Shown here: piece by piece, positions 17,934 through 27,330 of the stretch
Position numbering within the stretch: position 1 is the first letter of the stretch
How the letters are laid out: every line of letters begins with the position of its first letter
Source: Gammaproteobacteria bacterium HGW-Gammaproteobacteria-1
Lineage (GTDB): Bacteria; Pseudomonadota; Gammaproteobacteria; Thiohalomonadales; Thiohalomonadaceae
Direction: 5' to 3'
NCBI GenBank assembly: GCA_002840095.1
Contig: PGZL01000007.1
Coordinates: 314,109 to 378,108 of the forward strand
DNA: 64,000 nt
Position numbers and translations under genes: made by a program
Notes under the pieces: model-generated
The model's database searches: none
What the model was told of the DNA's origin: nothing
The model's input: the letters and a program-made list of their open reading frames with translations, nothing else

Positions 17934-20492
17934 ATGCCGGGAACACGCTACTCACTGGAAGTCCAGCCGCGCATACCGCCGCGCCTGGCCCGCCTGCACG
18001 AGCTGGCCAACGACCTCTACTACAGCTGGGATCGCCAGGTGCGCGGCCTGTTCCGCCGCCTGGACGTGGCGCTGTGGGAACAGTGCGGCCACAACCCCAA
18101 GGTGTTCCTGCGCCAGGTGGCCCAGGACAAGCTGGAACAGGCCGCGCAGGACCGCATCTATACCCAGGACTACAATCGCGTCGTCTCGTCCTATGACAGC
18201 TACCTGCAGGAAGAGGCGCGCGACGACATCGTGCTGCACATCGATCCGCAGCGGGACCTGGTGGCCTATTTCTGCGCCGAGTTCGGCCTGCACGAAAGTT
18301 TTCCCATCTACTCCGGCGGCCTCGGCATCCTGGCCGGCGATCACTGCAAGGCGGCCAGCGATCTGGGACTGCCCTTCGTCGCCGTCGGCCTGCTCTACCG
18401 CCAGGGCTATTTCAACCAGACCATCGACGGCAACGGCTACCAGATCGCCCACTATCATCCGGTGGACTTCCGCGACCTGCCGGTGCGCCCGGCGCTGAAT
18501 GCCGCCGGCGAGGAAGTACACGTCTTCATCGAACTGCCGCACCGCCGCGTCGAGCTGAAGGTGTGGGAGGCGCGCGCCGGCCACATCCGCCTCTACCTGC
18601 TGGACTCCGATCTGCCGGGCAACCAGGAGAACGATCGCTCCATCACCTACCAGCTCTACGGCGGCGACATTCACACCCGCATGCAGCAGGAGATAGTCCT
18701 CGGCATCGGCGGCGTGCGCGCCCTGCGCGCCCTGGGCGTGAAGCCGACGGTATGGCATATCAACGAAGACCACACCGCCTTCCAGATCCTGGAGCGCGTC
18801 CGCGAACAGGTGGTGAACGGCCTCGATTTCGACAGCGCGCTGGAACTGGTGGCGGCCGCCACCGTGTTCACCACCCACACCCCGGTGCCCGCCGGCCACG
18901 ACGTCTTTCCCCACCACCTGATGCGCGAGTATTTCGGCAGCTACATGCAGGAGTTCGGCGTCAGCGAGGAACGCATCCTCGCCCTCGGCACCTCGCCCAC
19001 CACGCCCAGCAGTTTCAACCAGACCGCGCTCGGCCTGCGCGGCTCGCGCTTTCACAACGGCGTCAGCCGCATCCACGGCGACGTCGCCTCGCAGATGGAG
19101 GCCTACATCTGGCCGCAGATCCCGGCGGAGGAAAATCCCATCAGCCACGTCACCAACGGCGTGCACGTACCCACCTTCCTGGCGCGCGAATGGGTCAATC
19201 ACCTGGACATGCAGTACGGCGGCGGCTGGCGCAACGAGCTGCTCAGCGCCGAGTACTGGGAACAGCTGGACAGCATTCCCGACCACACCTTCTGGAGCCT
19301 GCGCCAGACCCTGAAATCCCAGCTGCTGGACGAGGCGCGGCGCCGCACCACGCGCATGCACCGCCGCAACGGCGTCAGCGAATCACAGCTGGAACGGCTG
19401 CTGCGCCACCTGGAGCCGACGGAAACCGACATCCTCACCATCGGTTTCGCGCGCCGTTTCGCCACCTACAAACGCGCCACCCTGCTGTTCTCCGATCCGG
19501 AGCGGCTGGCACGCCTGCTCAACAACCCGAAACAGCCGGTGCTGTTCATCTTCGCCGGCAAGGCCCACCCGCACGACCAGCCCGGCCAGCAGCTGATCAA
19601 GATCATTCACGACTATTCCCGCCGCCCGGAATTCGAGGGCCGTATCATCCTGCTGGAAGACTACGACATGGCACTGGGGCGCAAGCTGGTCACCGGCGTC
19701 GACGTGTGGCTCAACAATCCCGAATTCCCCATGGAGGCCAGCGGCACCTCGGGACAGAAGGCCGGCATCAACGGCGTGATCAATCTCTCCGTCACCGACG
19801 GCTGGTGGGGCGAGGGCTACAACGGCGACAACGGCTGGGCCATCACGCCGCACGGCCCGCAATACGACGCCGCCTTCCGCAATCAGGAAGAGTCCAACGA
19901 ACTGCTCGACCTGCTGGAGCACCACGTCATTCCGCTGTACTTCCGCCGCAACGGCCACGGCTACCCTGAAGGGTGGGTGAAGAAATCAAAGATGTCGATG
20001 AAGTCGCTGCTGCCCTGCTACAACGCCCAGCGCATGGTGATGGACTACGTGCGCGACTACTACGGCCCGGCGCAGCGTCAGCAGCACCGGCTGGCGCAGA
20101 GCGACAACACGCCGGCGCGGGAGCTGGCGGCCTGGAAACGGCGCATCCGCGCCGCCTGGGGCAAGGTCACCATCCAGCGCACCGACGACATGCTGAAGCA
20201 GATCATGTCCGGCGACACCCTGCCCCTGGAAGTGACCATGAACGTCAACGGCCTGCAGCCGGACGACCTGCTGGTGGAATGCCTGGTAGGCACCGAAACG
20301 GAAAGCGGCGAGTTCATCACCCAGGGCAGCTACACCCTCGCCTATCACAGCCGCAACGGCAACGGCGAGGCACTGTTCCGCCTCGCCATGAAACCGCGCC
20401 TGGCGGGCATGCAGTACTACAAGCTGCGCGCCTACCCCTACCATGAACTGCTCAGCCACCCGTTCGAGATGGGCTATATGTTGTGGGTTTAA
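17934..20492 (+). CDS. glgP: Alpha-glucan (glycogen/maltodextrin) phosphorylase
   Basis: The enzyme releases glucose 1-phosphate from alpha-1,4-glucans using pyridoxal phosphate, in the cytoplasm. The 852-residue chain has the short-form N-terminal domain (DUF3417-like, 'LYYSWDRQVRGLFRRLD') and the 'SGGLGILAGDHCKAASDLGLP' segment. It also has 'WHINEDHTAF' and a C-terminal pyridoxal region 'EASGTSGQKAGINGVINLS' in which the Lys is the cofactor-binding residue. It is of the length usual for this bacterial and archaeal subfamily. It stands alone between repeat regions. A TATACT box at 17892 may be its -10. Confidence 0.92.
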   Translation: MPGTRYSLEVQPRIPPRLARLHELANDLYYSWDRQVRGLFRRLDVALWEQCGHNPKVFLRQVAQDKLEQAAQDRIYTQDYNRVVSSYDSYLQEEARDDIVLHIDPQRDLVAYFCAEFGLHESFPIYSGGLGILAGDHCKAASDLGLPFVAVGLLYRQGYFNQTIDGNGYQIAHYHPVDFRDLPVRPALNAAGEEVHVFIELPHRRVELKVWEARAGHIRLYLLDSDLPGNQENDRSITYQLYGGDIHTRMQQEIVLGIGGVRALRALGVKPTVWHINEDHTAFQILERVREQVVNGLDFDSALELVAAATVFTTHTPVPAGHDVFPHHLMREYFGSYMQEFGVSEERILALGTSPTTPSSFNQTALGLRGSRFHNGVSRIHGDVASQMEAYIWPQIPAEENPISHVTNGVHVPTFLAREWVNHLDMQYGGGWRNELLSAEYWEQLDSIPDHTFWSLRQTLKSQLLDEARRRTTRMHRRNGVSESQLERLLRHLEPTETDILTIGFARRFATYKRATLLFSDPERLARLLNNPKQPVLFIFAGKAHPHDQPGQQLIKIIHDYSRRPEFEGRIILLEDYDMALGRKLVTGVDVWLNNPEFPMEASGTSGQKAGINGVINLSVTDGWWGEGYNGDNGWAITPHGPQYDAAFRNQEESNELLDLLEHHVIPLYFRRNGHGYPEGWVKKSKMSMKSLLPCYNAQRMVMDYVRDYYGPAQRQQHRLAQSDNTPARELAAWKRRIRAAWGKVTIQRTDDMLKQIMSGDTLPLEVTMNVNGLQPDDLLVECLVGTETESGEFITQGSYTLAYHSRNGNGEALFRLAMKPRLAGMQYYKLRAYPYHELLSHPFEMGYMLWV

Positions 20493-20727
20493 AACCAGTT
20501 ACAAGTTTCAAGTGACAAGTTGCAAGTAAAAGGCAGGCAAAGCCTCTTTCTTGTCACTTGAAACTTGCAACTTCTATGGTGGGTTACGCGGCGCCCAAGG
20601 GTTTCGACATGAATTTCACGCCGTGCCCCTTGCGCCGCTAACCCACCCTACGTCTTGGGGACAGTTACAAGTGGCATGAAAAGGATGCTATTTGTCTTTT
20701 ACTTGTCACTTGCAACTTGTCACTTGG
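20493..20727. repeat. Nested inverted repeats (ACAAGT/TTCAAGT family and GGTGGGTTA family)
   Basis: The gap after glgP consists almost wholly of inverted repeats. TTTCAAGTGACAAG at 20506-20519 is repeated in reverse at 20550-20563. A further inverted copy of the AAGTGACAAGTTGCAAGT core lies at 20708-20726 and covers the stop codon of the next gene. Between them GGTGGGTTACGCGGCGC (20578-20594) faces GCGCCGCTAACCCACC (20632-20647). No gene was found in it. The transcripts converging here would fold strongly. Confidence 0.75.
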
Positions 20728-21304
20728 AACTGTCTTTAAAGATATCCTGCACCGCGCGCGGGATCGCCTCGATGAACTCGTCGCGCAGGTCCATGTCCGT
20801 GCCCAGCTGGGCCAGCATGGGATCACCCGCCGATTCCGGCAGCTGGTAGACGGCGAAGGCGATGATGGGCGCCAGCCACAAATACTTCTCGTCGGATTCG
20901 AAGATGGCGTCCCAGTAGGCGGTGCGCAGCTGGGTGGCGCGCATGAATCCCGCACACCAGCCTTCCGGCTCCACCACCTCGTTGTCGTCGTCGTCCAGGG
21001 CGACGAACCACATCGGCTCGAAGATGTCGCTGTCGCGCAGCTCTTCCTCGATGGACTGCCGCAGCGCCTGAATCAGGGCGACGATCTCCCGCTCCTCGGC
21101 GGCTTCGGCAAAGCCGGGCGCCACGCCGCCCCACACCTCCGCCAGCCATTCCTCTTCCGGCATCGCCTCGGGCGTGCAGATCAGGGCGGTGAGAAAACCG
21201 TCCAGTTCGTCCAGCACCATGCATTCCGGCGGCCGTTGTTCGGCGCGGAGAAAATCTTCCAGCCGCACCAGCCCGGCCTCGTCCAATTGTGCTGTGTTGT
21301 TCAT
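20720..21304 (-). CDS. UPF0149 (YecA-like) family protein
   Basis: The 194-residue acidic protein matches UPF0149: 'LDELDGFLTALICTPEAMPEEEWL' near the N terminus, then 'VALIQALRQSIEEEL' and 'GWCAGFMRATQLR' in the middle. The family has no firm function; YgfB is a member. It lacks the C-terminal SEC-C zinc motif seen in some YecA proteins. ATG 21304 is preceded by GGAG at a good distance. Its last codons (Ser-Ser-Lys-stop) are supplied by a copy of the intergenic ACAAGT repeat, so the C terminus may differ from that of orthologues. Confidence 0.85.
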   Translation of the reverse strand: MNNTAQLDEAGLVRLEDFLRAEQRPPECMVLDELDGFLTALICTPEAMPEEEWLAEVWGGVAPGFAEAAEEREIVALIQALRQSIEEELRDSDIFEPMWFVALDDDDNEVVEPEGWCAGFMRATQLRTAYWDAIFESDEKYLWLAPIIAFAVYQLPESAGDPMLAQLGTDMDLRDEFIEAIPRAVQDIFKDSSK

Positions 21305-21385
21305 GTGACTGCTCCGTTGCATGGCAGCGATGGCAGGGGGATAAGCGGAGCGCATCCACCGATCGCGCTGGGTGCAATTGTATTC

Positions 21386-21480
21386 CCTTGGCGAGCTTGG
21401 CGTCTTGGCGAGATTCAATTGATGTTCAGGTTTATCTCAATTTGCGTCCATTCGCGTGCATTTGCGGACCCAACTATTTT
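21386..21480. repeat. CTTGGCGTCTTGGCG-type and ATTTGCG-type short repeats
   Basis: Between UPF0149 and tex, the plus strand contains CTTGGCGAGCTTGGCGTCTT and then GGCGAGA at about 21387-21413, the same family as at 28110-28240. A run of CAATTTGCG / CATTCGCG / CATTTGCGG units at about 21440-21470 follows. The 190-bp gap has no gene. Confidence 0.55.
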
Positions 21481-21494
21481 TCTGGCATTAACCC

Positions 21495-23798
21495 TTAGCG
21501 TTTCAGCTTGGCGAAGGCCTCGGCCATGGCGCCGCCGGCGGCCGGGGCATCGCGCCGCTCCTGGCGCGACTTGCCGCCCTTGGCGGGGCGATCCTTCGGC
21601 ATCGAACTGGAAGCATGGTCGCGCTGGTCGTCGGTGAGGCGCATGGTGAGCGCGACGCGGCGGCGCTTCACGTCCACCTCCAGCACCTTGACCTTCACCA
21701 CGTCGCCGGCCTTGACCACCTCGCGCGGATCCTTGACGAACTTGTCGGCCAGGGCGGAGATGTGCACCAGGCCGTCCTGGTGCACACCGATGTCGACGAA
21801 GGCGCCGAAGTTGGTGACGTTGGTGACCACGCCCTCCAGGATCATGCCCGGCTCCAGGTCCTTCAAATCCTCCACGCCCTCGCGGAAGCTCGCGGTCTTG
21901 AACTCCGGGCGCGGGTCGCGCCCCGGCTTCTCCAGCTCCTTCAGAATGTCGCGCACCGTCGGCTCGCCGAAACGCTGGTCGACGAAGTCGTTGGCGGCGA
22001 GCCTGCCCAGCAGGCCGGTGTTGCCGATCACCTCGCGGATTTCCTTGCCGGTGGTGGCGAGGATCTTTTCCACCACCGGATAGGCCTCGGGATGCACCGA
22101 GGAGGCATCGAGGGGGTTGGCGCCGTTCATGATGCGCAGGAAGCCGGCGCATTGTTCGAAGGCCTTCTCGCCCAGGCGCGACACTTTGAGCAGTTCCTTG
22201 CGGTTGCCGAAGGCGCCGTGCTCGTCGCGGTAGGCCACCAGGTTGGCGGCCAGGGACGGATTCAGTCCGGCGACGCGGGTGAGCAGCGCGCTGGAGGCGG
22301 TGTTGACGTCGACGCCGACGGCGTTGACGCAGTCCTCCACCACAGCGTCGAGCATGCGCGCCAGGCGCGTCTGCGACACGTCGTGCTGGTACTGGCCGAC
22401 GCCGATGGACTTGGGGTCGATCTTCACCAGCTCCGCCAGCGGGTCCTGCAGACGCCGCGCTATGGACACCGCGCCGCGCAACGACACGTCCACGTCGGGG
22501 AATTCCTTGGCCGCAAGTTCGGAGGCGGAATACACCGAGGCGCCCGCCTCGCTCACCATCACCTTGGTCAGGCGCAGCTCGGGATGACGCGCCATGAGAT
22601 CGGCGGCCAGCTTGTCGGTCTCGCGCGAGGCGGTGCCGTTGCCGATGCTGATCAGTTCCACCTTGTGCTTCTGCGCCAGGGCGGCGAGCACGGCGATGGA
22701 CTGGTCCCACTGGTTCTTGGGCACGTGCGGATAAATCGTCGTCATGTCCACCAGCTTGCCGGTGGCGTCGACCACCACCACCTTGACGCCGGTGCGCAGG
22801 CCGGGGTCGAGGCCGAGGGTGGCGCGCGGTCCCGCCGGAGCCGCCAGCAGCAGGTCGTGCAGGTTCTGGGCGAACACCTTGATCGCCTCCTCCTCCGCCG
22901 CCTCGCGCAGACGCGTCTTCAGGTCGGTGTCGAGGTGGGTGAATATCTTCACCCGCCAGGCCCAGCGCACCGTCTCGCGCAGCCAGGCGTCGGCCGGGCG
23001 GCCCTGCTCGCTGACGCCCACGTGGGCGGCAATCATGCGCTCGGCGCTGCCCAGCTGGCCGGTCGCCAGCGCCTCGTCCTCGGGCAGCACCAGGGACAGA
23101 TTGAGAAAACCTTCCTTGCGACCGCGGAACAGCGCCAGGGCCCGGTGCGAGGGCACGCCCTTGAGGGGCTCGCGATGGTCGAAGTAGTCGGAGAACTTGG
23201 CGCCCTCCTCCTCCTTGCCCTCCACTCCCTTGGAAACCATGTGACCCTGTTCCCACAGGTATTCGCGCAGACGCCCCACCAGCTCGGCGTCCTCGGCGAA
23301 ATCCTCCATCAGGATCTGGCGCGCACCGTCCAGGGCGGCGGCGGCATCGGCCACGCCCTTGTCGGCGTCGATGAACTGGGCGGCTTCCTGTTCGGGAACC
23401 AGCGCGGGATCGGCCAGCAGCGCCTTGGCCAACGGCTCCAGGCCCGCCTCGCGGGCGATCTGCGCCTTGGTGCGGCGCTTCTGCATGTAGGGACGGTAGA
23501 GGTCTTCCAGGCGGGTCTTGGTGTCCGCCGCCAGGATCGCCGCCTTCAGTTCGGGCGTCAGCTTGCCCTGCTCGTCGATGCTCTTCAGTACGGTGACGCG
23601 GCGCTCGTCCAGCTCGCGCAGATAGGTCAGCCGCTCCTCCAGGGTACGCAGCTGGGTGTCATCCAGGCCGCCGGTGGCCTCCTTGCGGTAGCGGGAGATG
23701 AAGGGCACGGTGGAACCTTCGTCCAGCAGGGCGATGGCGGCCTCCACCTGGGAAACCTTGACGGACAGTTCGTTGGCGATGCGTTGGGCTATGGTCAT
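21495..23798 (-). CDS. tex: Tex-family RNA-binding transcription accessory protein
   Basis: Tex is a cytoplasmic nucleic-acid-binding protein associated with RNA polymerase. The 767-residue product shows the family order: N-terminal helical region ('[19 protein letters not shown]'), YqgF-like domain ('[20 protein letters not shown]'), helix-hairpin-helix part ('[17 protein letters not shown]'), and an S1 domain ('[21 protein letters not shown]'). A short basic tail closes it. ATG 23798 (MTIAQRI) is the conserved start. The longer reading to 23846 adds an unlikely leader. It is a single gene with no operon partner. Confidence 0.95.
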   Translation of the reverse strand: MTIAQRIANELSVKVSQVEAAIALLDEGSTVPFISRYRKEATGGLDDTQLRTLEERLTYLRELDERRVTVLKSIDEQGKLTPELKAAILAADTKTRLEDLYRPYMQKRRTKAQIAREAGLEPLAKALLADPALVPEQEAAQFIDADKGVADAAAALDGARQILMEDFAEDAELVGRLREYLWEQGHMVSKGVEGKEEEGAKFSDYFDHREPLKGVPSHRALALFRGRKEGFLNLSLVLPEDEALATGQLGSAERMIAAHVGVSEQGRPADAWLRETVRWAWRVKIFTHLDTDLKTRLREAAEEEAIKVFAQNLHDLLLAAPAGPRATLGLDPGLRTGVKVVVVDATGKLVDMTTIYPHVPKNQWDQSIAVLAALAQKHKVELISIGNGTASRETDKLAADLMARHPELRLTKVMVSEAGASVYSASELAAKEFPDVDVSLRGAVSIARRLQDPLAELVKIDPKSIGVGQYQHDVSQTRLARMLDAVVEDCVNAVGVDVNTASSALLTRVAGLNPSLAANLVAYRDEHGAFGNRKELLKVSRLGEKAFEQCAGFLRIMNGANPLDASSVHPEAYPVVEKILATTGKEIREVIGNTGLLGRLAANDFVDQRFGEPTVRDILKELEKPGRDPRPEFKTASFREGVEDLKDLEPGMILEGVVTNVTNFGAFVDIGVHQDGLVHISALADKFVKDPREVVKAGDVVKVKVLEVDVKRRRVALTMRLTDDQRDHASSSMPKDRPAKGGKSRQERRDAPAAGGAMAEAFAKLKR

Positions 23799-23902
23799 GG
23801 GCAAAATGATCGGCTGAAAAAAACGGAAGGGGCGGCATTGTAGCAAAGGCCGTCGCCGCAGACGGACAAAACAACAAAATCATTGTGTGACAACAAGTTA
23901 GG

Positions 23903-23936
23903 AAGTTGCAGGGTGCGCGTTGCGCAGCCTGCCAAC
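23903..23936 (-). terminator. Hairpin downstream of the VIT1-like gene
   Basis: Immediately after the stop at 23937, the minus strand forms GTTGGCAGG-CTGCGC / GCGCA-CCCTGCAAC with a short loop, followed by TTCCTAACTTGTTG. This is a plausible but T-poor intrinsic terminator. Confidence 0.45.
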
Positions 23937-24419
23937 TCAGGCGAACGCCGTGGCCACCCAGTCGCCGATGTAGTGGGTGGCGACGACCACCACGCCGGCG
24001 ATGAGCAGGTGCTCGCCGATGACGTGCCAGGCCGGCTCGCCGCGATCCCGCGCCAGCTGCCAGGACAGCAGGGCGATGAGCCCCAGCCCCCAGGCGACGG
24101 CCGCCAGGATGGCCGTGCCCAGCTCCAGCAGCAGCAGGGGCACCAGAAAGGTCAGGGCAATGGCTGCCTTGGAAAACAGGGTGGCGAAGGTCGCCTCCCA
24201 CACCGCCAGGGTGCTGCGCCCGGCGGTGGACTCCTCGGCGACGTGGATGCCGAGGGCGTCGGAAAAGGCGTCGGCCACGGCGATGGTGATCACCCCGCCG
24301 ATGACCGCCAGGGTGGAGTGGGTGCCGGAATGCAGGCCCACCATCAGCCCCAGGGTGGTGATCACCCCGGAGGTGAGGCCGAAACTGAGGCCGGTGCGCC
24401 AGGATTGCTTCATGCTCAT
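23937..24419 (-). CDS. Short VIT1/CCC1-like membrane transporter
   Basis: The 160-residue protein has about five hydrophobic segments and the N-terminal pattern 'GLSFGLTSGVITTLGLMVGL' and 'AVADAFSDALGIHVAEES' of the VIT1/CCC1 iron/manganese transporter family. The Asp and Glu residues in the latter are those that bind metal in the family. It is shorter than typical CCC1 proteins (about 230 residues). The start in an ATGA overlap with the upstream CDF-type gene means the two are translated as a unit. Export of Fe2+ or Mn2+ is the likely role. Confidence 0.75.
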   Translation of the reverse strand: MSMKQSWRTGLSFGLTSGVITTLGLMVGLHSGTHSTLAVIGGVITIAVADAFSDALGIHVAEESTAGRSTLAVWEATFATLFSKAAIALTFLVPLLLLELGTAILAAVAWGLGLIALLSWQLARDRGEPAWHVIGEHLLIAGVVVVATHYIGDWVATAFA

Positions 24420-25039
24420 GAGGCGCCCCCGGCAACGCGCAGTTCGGCACGGGCCGAGCTGATGACCCGCAGCGCCGAGCGCAGCAGCAGCACCACCAGC
24501 CCGGCCGCCACCACCAGATCCGGCCAGCCGGAGCCCGCCAGCCACACCGCGCCGGCGGCGACGAACACCGCGAGATTGGCGGCGATGTCGTTGCGCGAAC
24601 ACTCCCACACCGAACTCATGTTCACGTCCTCGTGGCGGTGACGCCAGAGCAGGAACAGGCACAGCGAGTTGGCGGCCAGGCCCAGCAGGCTGAACGCGCC
24701 CATCACCTCGAACAGCGGCATGCCGGGCACGAACAGGCGATACAGCAGCTGCCCCGCCACCACGCAGGCGGCGAGAAAGATCAACCCACCCTTGAACAGC
24801 GCCACCTGCGCCTTGACGCGCGCGCCGCGCGCCACCGCATACAGGCTGAGGCCATAGGTCAGGGCGTCACCCAGGTTGTCCAGGCTGTCCGCCAGCAGGG
24901 AGGTGGAATCGCCGTACAACGCCGCCGCCGCGATGATGAAGAACATCAGCGCGTTGACGGCGAGCACCGCGCGCAGAGTGCCGCGCTGCCGCTCGCGCAG
25001 CCCGTCCAGGGAACAACCCTGGTCACAACAACCGCTCAT
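24416..25039 (-). CDS. Short cation-diffusion-facilitator-type transporter
   Basis: The 207-residue membrane protein begins with a Cys-rich motif (MSGCCDQGCS) and has CDF-like transmembrane segments, including 'DSTSLLADSLDNLGDALTYG', where the usual HxxxD metal site reads DxxxD. A second site 'CSRNDIAANLAVF' has CxxxD. It lacks the cytoplasmic C-terminal dimerisation domain of full CDF proteins (about 300 residues). Short forms of this kind are known and annotated as Co/Zn/Cd transporters. It forms a two-gene operon with the VIT1-like gene. Confidence 0.8.
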   Translation of the reverse strand: MSGCCDQGCSLDGLRERQRGTLRAVLAVNALMFFIIAAAALYGDSTSLLADSLDNLGDALTYGLSLYAVARGARVKAQVALFKGGLIFLAACVVAGQLLYRLFVPGMPLFEVMGAFSLLGLAANSLCLFLLWRHRHEDVNMSSVWECSRNDIAANLAVFVAAGAVWLAGSGWPDLVVAAGLVVLLLRSALRVISSARAELRVAGGAS

Positions 25040-25135
25040 TCACGCCCCCTATCCGGTCAAGGCGAATCACCGCACGACTGGCAAGGCCCCGCCGCGCCCG
25101 TTACCATCTTAGCGCAAGCTCTCCAGGATAATCCG

Positions 25136-26167
25136 ATGCCCCCTCTCCGCCCGCTGCTGTTCCTACTGCTGCTCGCCGCCTCCGGCGCCGCGGCCGCCGC
25201 CACCCATGCGGTGGTCTTCATGTACCACCGCTTCGGCGAGGATCGCTACCCCTCCACCAGCATCCGGCTGGAACAGTTCGACGCGCAGCTCGACCACCTG
25301 GCACAGAATGGTTTTCAGGTATGGCCGCTGGAGCGCATCGTCGACCACCTCGCGCGCGGTGCGGCACTGCCCGAGCGCACCGTCGCCCTCACCGTCGACG
25401 ACGCCTACCTGTCGGTGCACGACGCGGCCTGGCCGCGGCTGCGCGCGCGCGGCTGGCCCTTCACGGTGTTCGTCAACACCGACCCGGTGGATCAGAAACT
25501 GGGGGGCTATATGAGCTGGGAACAGATGCGCGCCATGCAGGCCGCGGGCGTGCGCTTCGCCAACCACGGCGCCAGTCATGATTCCATGACCGAACGGCGC
25601 GACGACGAGGATGATGCGGCCTGGGAGCGGCGCCTGCGCGCCGACATCGAGCGGGCGCAGCAAAGGCTGGGCGAGGAGTTGGGCGAGGAATACGCGCGGC
25701 AGGCGCACCTGTTCGCCTATCCCTACGGCGAATACGACACCCGCGCCGCCGCGCTGGTGCAGGCCATGGGCTACGTCGGTTTCGGCCAGCAGTCCGGCGC
25801 CGTCGGCCCGCTGTCCGACCGCCGCGCCCTGCCGCGCTATCCCATGGCGGAGAGTTTCGCTGCGCTGGAGCCTTTCGCGCGCAAGGCGGCCAGCCTGCCG
25901 CTGCCGGTGGTGAGCGCCGAACCGTGGGAACCGCGCGTCGGTGCCGACAACCCGCCGCCCCTCGTCCTGACCCTGGAGCGGCGCCTGCATGGCGTCGCCT
26001 GCTATGACGCAGCGGGCAAGCCGCTGCCCATCACCTGGCTCGATGAGACGCGCATGCAGGTGCAGGCCGCCGAGCCGCTGCCCGCCGGACGCAGCCGCTA
26101 CAACTGCACCGCCCCCGCCGACGGCGGCCGCTGGTATTGGTACAGCCATCCCTGGCTGGTCGACTAG
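25136..26167 (+). CDS. Exported polysaccharide deacetylase-family protein
   Basis: The 343-residue protein has a signal peptide and a NodB-type deacetylase fold. The catalytic 'TVDDAYLSV' supplies the Asp pair, and the metal-binding H-x3-H is in 'NHGASHDSM'. 'FAYPYGEYD' is a further family motif. It probably removes N- or O-acetyl groups from cell-wall or surface polysaccharide in the periplasm. ATG 25136 was chosen because it gives the signal peptide. The upstream part of the frame crosses the divergent CDF gene and its promoter region. A repeat element begins directly at the stop codon. Confidence 0.88.
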   Translation: MPPLRPLLFLLLLAASGAAAAATHAVVFMYHRFGEDRYPSTSIRLEQFDAQLDHLAQNGFQVWPLERIVDHLARGAALPERTVALTVDDAYLSVHDAAWPRLRARGWPFTVFVNTDPVDQKLGGYMSWEQMRAMQAAGVRFANHGASHDSMTERRDDEDDAAWERRLRADIERAQQRLGEELGEEYARQAHLFAYPYGEYDTRAAALVQAMGYVGFGQQSGAVGPLSDRRALPRYPMAESFAALEPFARKAASLPLPVVSAEPWEPRVGADNPPPLVLTLERRLHGVACYDAAGKPLPITWLDETRMQVQAAEPLPAGRSRYNCTAPADGGRWYWYSHPWLVD

Positions 26168-26393
26168 GGTGCGCGGTGCGCACCCTACGCTCCGGTACAA
26201 GGGTAGGTCGGGTTAGCGCAGCGTAACCCGACATCGCTCGCCGGGTTACGCCCTTACCGGGCTAACCCGACCTGCGGAACAGGTGTTTGTAGGGTGCGCA
26301 CCGCGCACCATGCGGCGCCGGAGCGACCCGATGGTGCGCGGTGCGCACCCTACGTTCCGCTACAGGCCAGCGTAACCCGACCTATGGAACAGG
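26165..26393. repeat. Mosaic of two palindromic repeat families (GGGTGCGC and GGGTTAGCGC)
   Basis: The gap between the deacetylase and Bax-like genes is a patchwork. GGTGCGCGGTGCGCACCCTACG occurs at about 26168-26189 and 26333-26354, and in reverse at about 26289-26310. GGGTTAGCGCAGCGTAACCC at 26210-26229 faces GGGTTACGCCC and GGGCTAACCCGACC at 26243-26272, and a third GTAACCCGACCTATGGAACA at 26372-26391. No coding potential is seen. Palindromic units of this type are REP-like. Confidence 0.75.
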
Positions 26394-26412
26394 ACTGGCA
26401 GCCCCCCGTGGC

Positions 26413-27330
26413 CTACGGCTCCGGCGGCGCCAGTACCGGCACGCCCAACTGCGCCAGGCCATTGAGGCCGATCATGTTGCGGATTTCGCCCACGTACTCA
26501 GCACCGCGCTCGGAGTAGCGCAGCAGACCGTCGCACAGCTGCGCCGCATCCGGCAATGCACCCGCACCGCGCATGGCGGCGCGCATGTGGCGCAGCTCCA
26601 CATAGGCGTGGCCGACGTTGAGGTTGTGCAGGTAGGCGCGCACCGAACGGCGCAGGGTGGGAAACACGCGCACGTAATGCCTGGCCCCCTCCACGCGCTG
26701 CGCCGGCACCATGCCCAGATCCTCCTTGTAGGTCCACAGGCCGAACAGGTTGTTGGCCTCGCGCGCGAAGCGCGAGGTGCCCCAGGCGCTTTCATTGGCG
26801 GCCTGCGCCAGCACCAGCGCCGCCGGCACCTCGTCCACGCGCCGCAGCAGGATCTCGCGCACCAGGGCATCGTTCAGATCACCCGCCACGCGATAGGTCT
26901 CGGCCAGGCGCTCCACCTGGTTCCAGTTGCGCGTGCCGGGACGCAGGGGGCCGAGGGCGAAACGTTCCTCGATGAAGCGGCGCTGGGCGCGGATGCGCGC
27001 ATTCTCCGCCTCCACCAGGGGCAGCAGGCCACGGAAGAACAACGCCTTCTTGCGCGCCACTTCCAGGGTGCCGATATCCGCCGGAAAGCGATCGATGGCC
27101 AGGCGCGGCAACGGCCCTTGCGGCGGCCAGGCGTAACCGTAGGCGTCGAAGATCACCTCCAGCTGCGCCGACGGTCCGACCTGGATCTCCTGCAAGGGGA
27201 TCTCGGCGGGCACACCGGCCACATAGGGCCGCACCAGAACGAAGGACAGCGTCGCCGCCAGCAGCAGCGGGCCGCCGGCCGCCAGGGTCAGCAGCTTGAA
27301 GCGCAGCAGCCATTGCAGGGGCGAGCGCAT
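26413..27330 (-). CDS. Bax-like membrane-anchored glucosaminidase
   Basis: The 305-residue protein has an N-terminal membrane anchor (about 10-30) and a glucosaminidase domain with 'QAANESAWGTSRFAREANNLFGLW', where the Glu is the likely catalytic acid. This matches Bax, a probable peptidoglycan beta-N-acetylglucosaminidase. The start at 27330 forms an ATGA overlap with the MarC gene stop. The upstream extension of this frame lies wholly inside marC and is a shadow. The pair is co-transcribed, with a role in cell-wall turnover inferred. Confidence 0.85.
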   Translation of the reverse strand: MRSPLQWLLRFKLLTLAAGGPLLLAATLSFVLVRPYVAGVPAEIPLQEIQVGPSAQLEVIFDAYGYAWPPQGPLPRLAIDRFPADIGTLEVARKKALFFRGLLPLVEAENARIRAQRRFIEERFALGPLRPGTRNWNQVERLAETYRVAGDLNDALVREILLRRVDEVPAALVLAQAANESAWGTSRFAREANNLFGLWTYKEDLGMVPAQRVEGARHYVRVFPTLRRSVRAYLHNLNVGHAYVELRHMRAAMRGAGALPDAAQLCDGLLRYSERGAEYVGEIRNMIGLNGLAQLGVPVLAPPEP

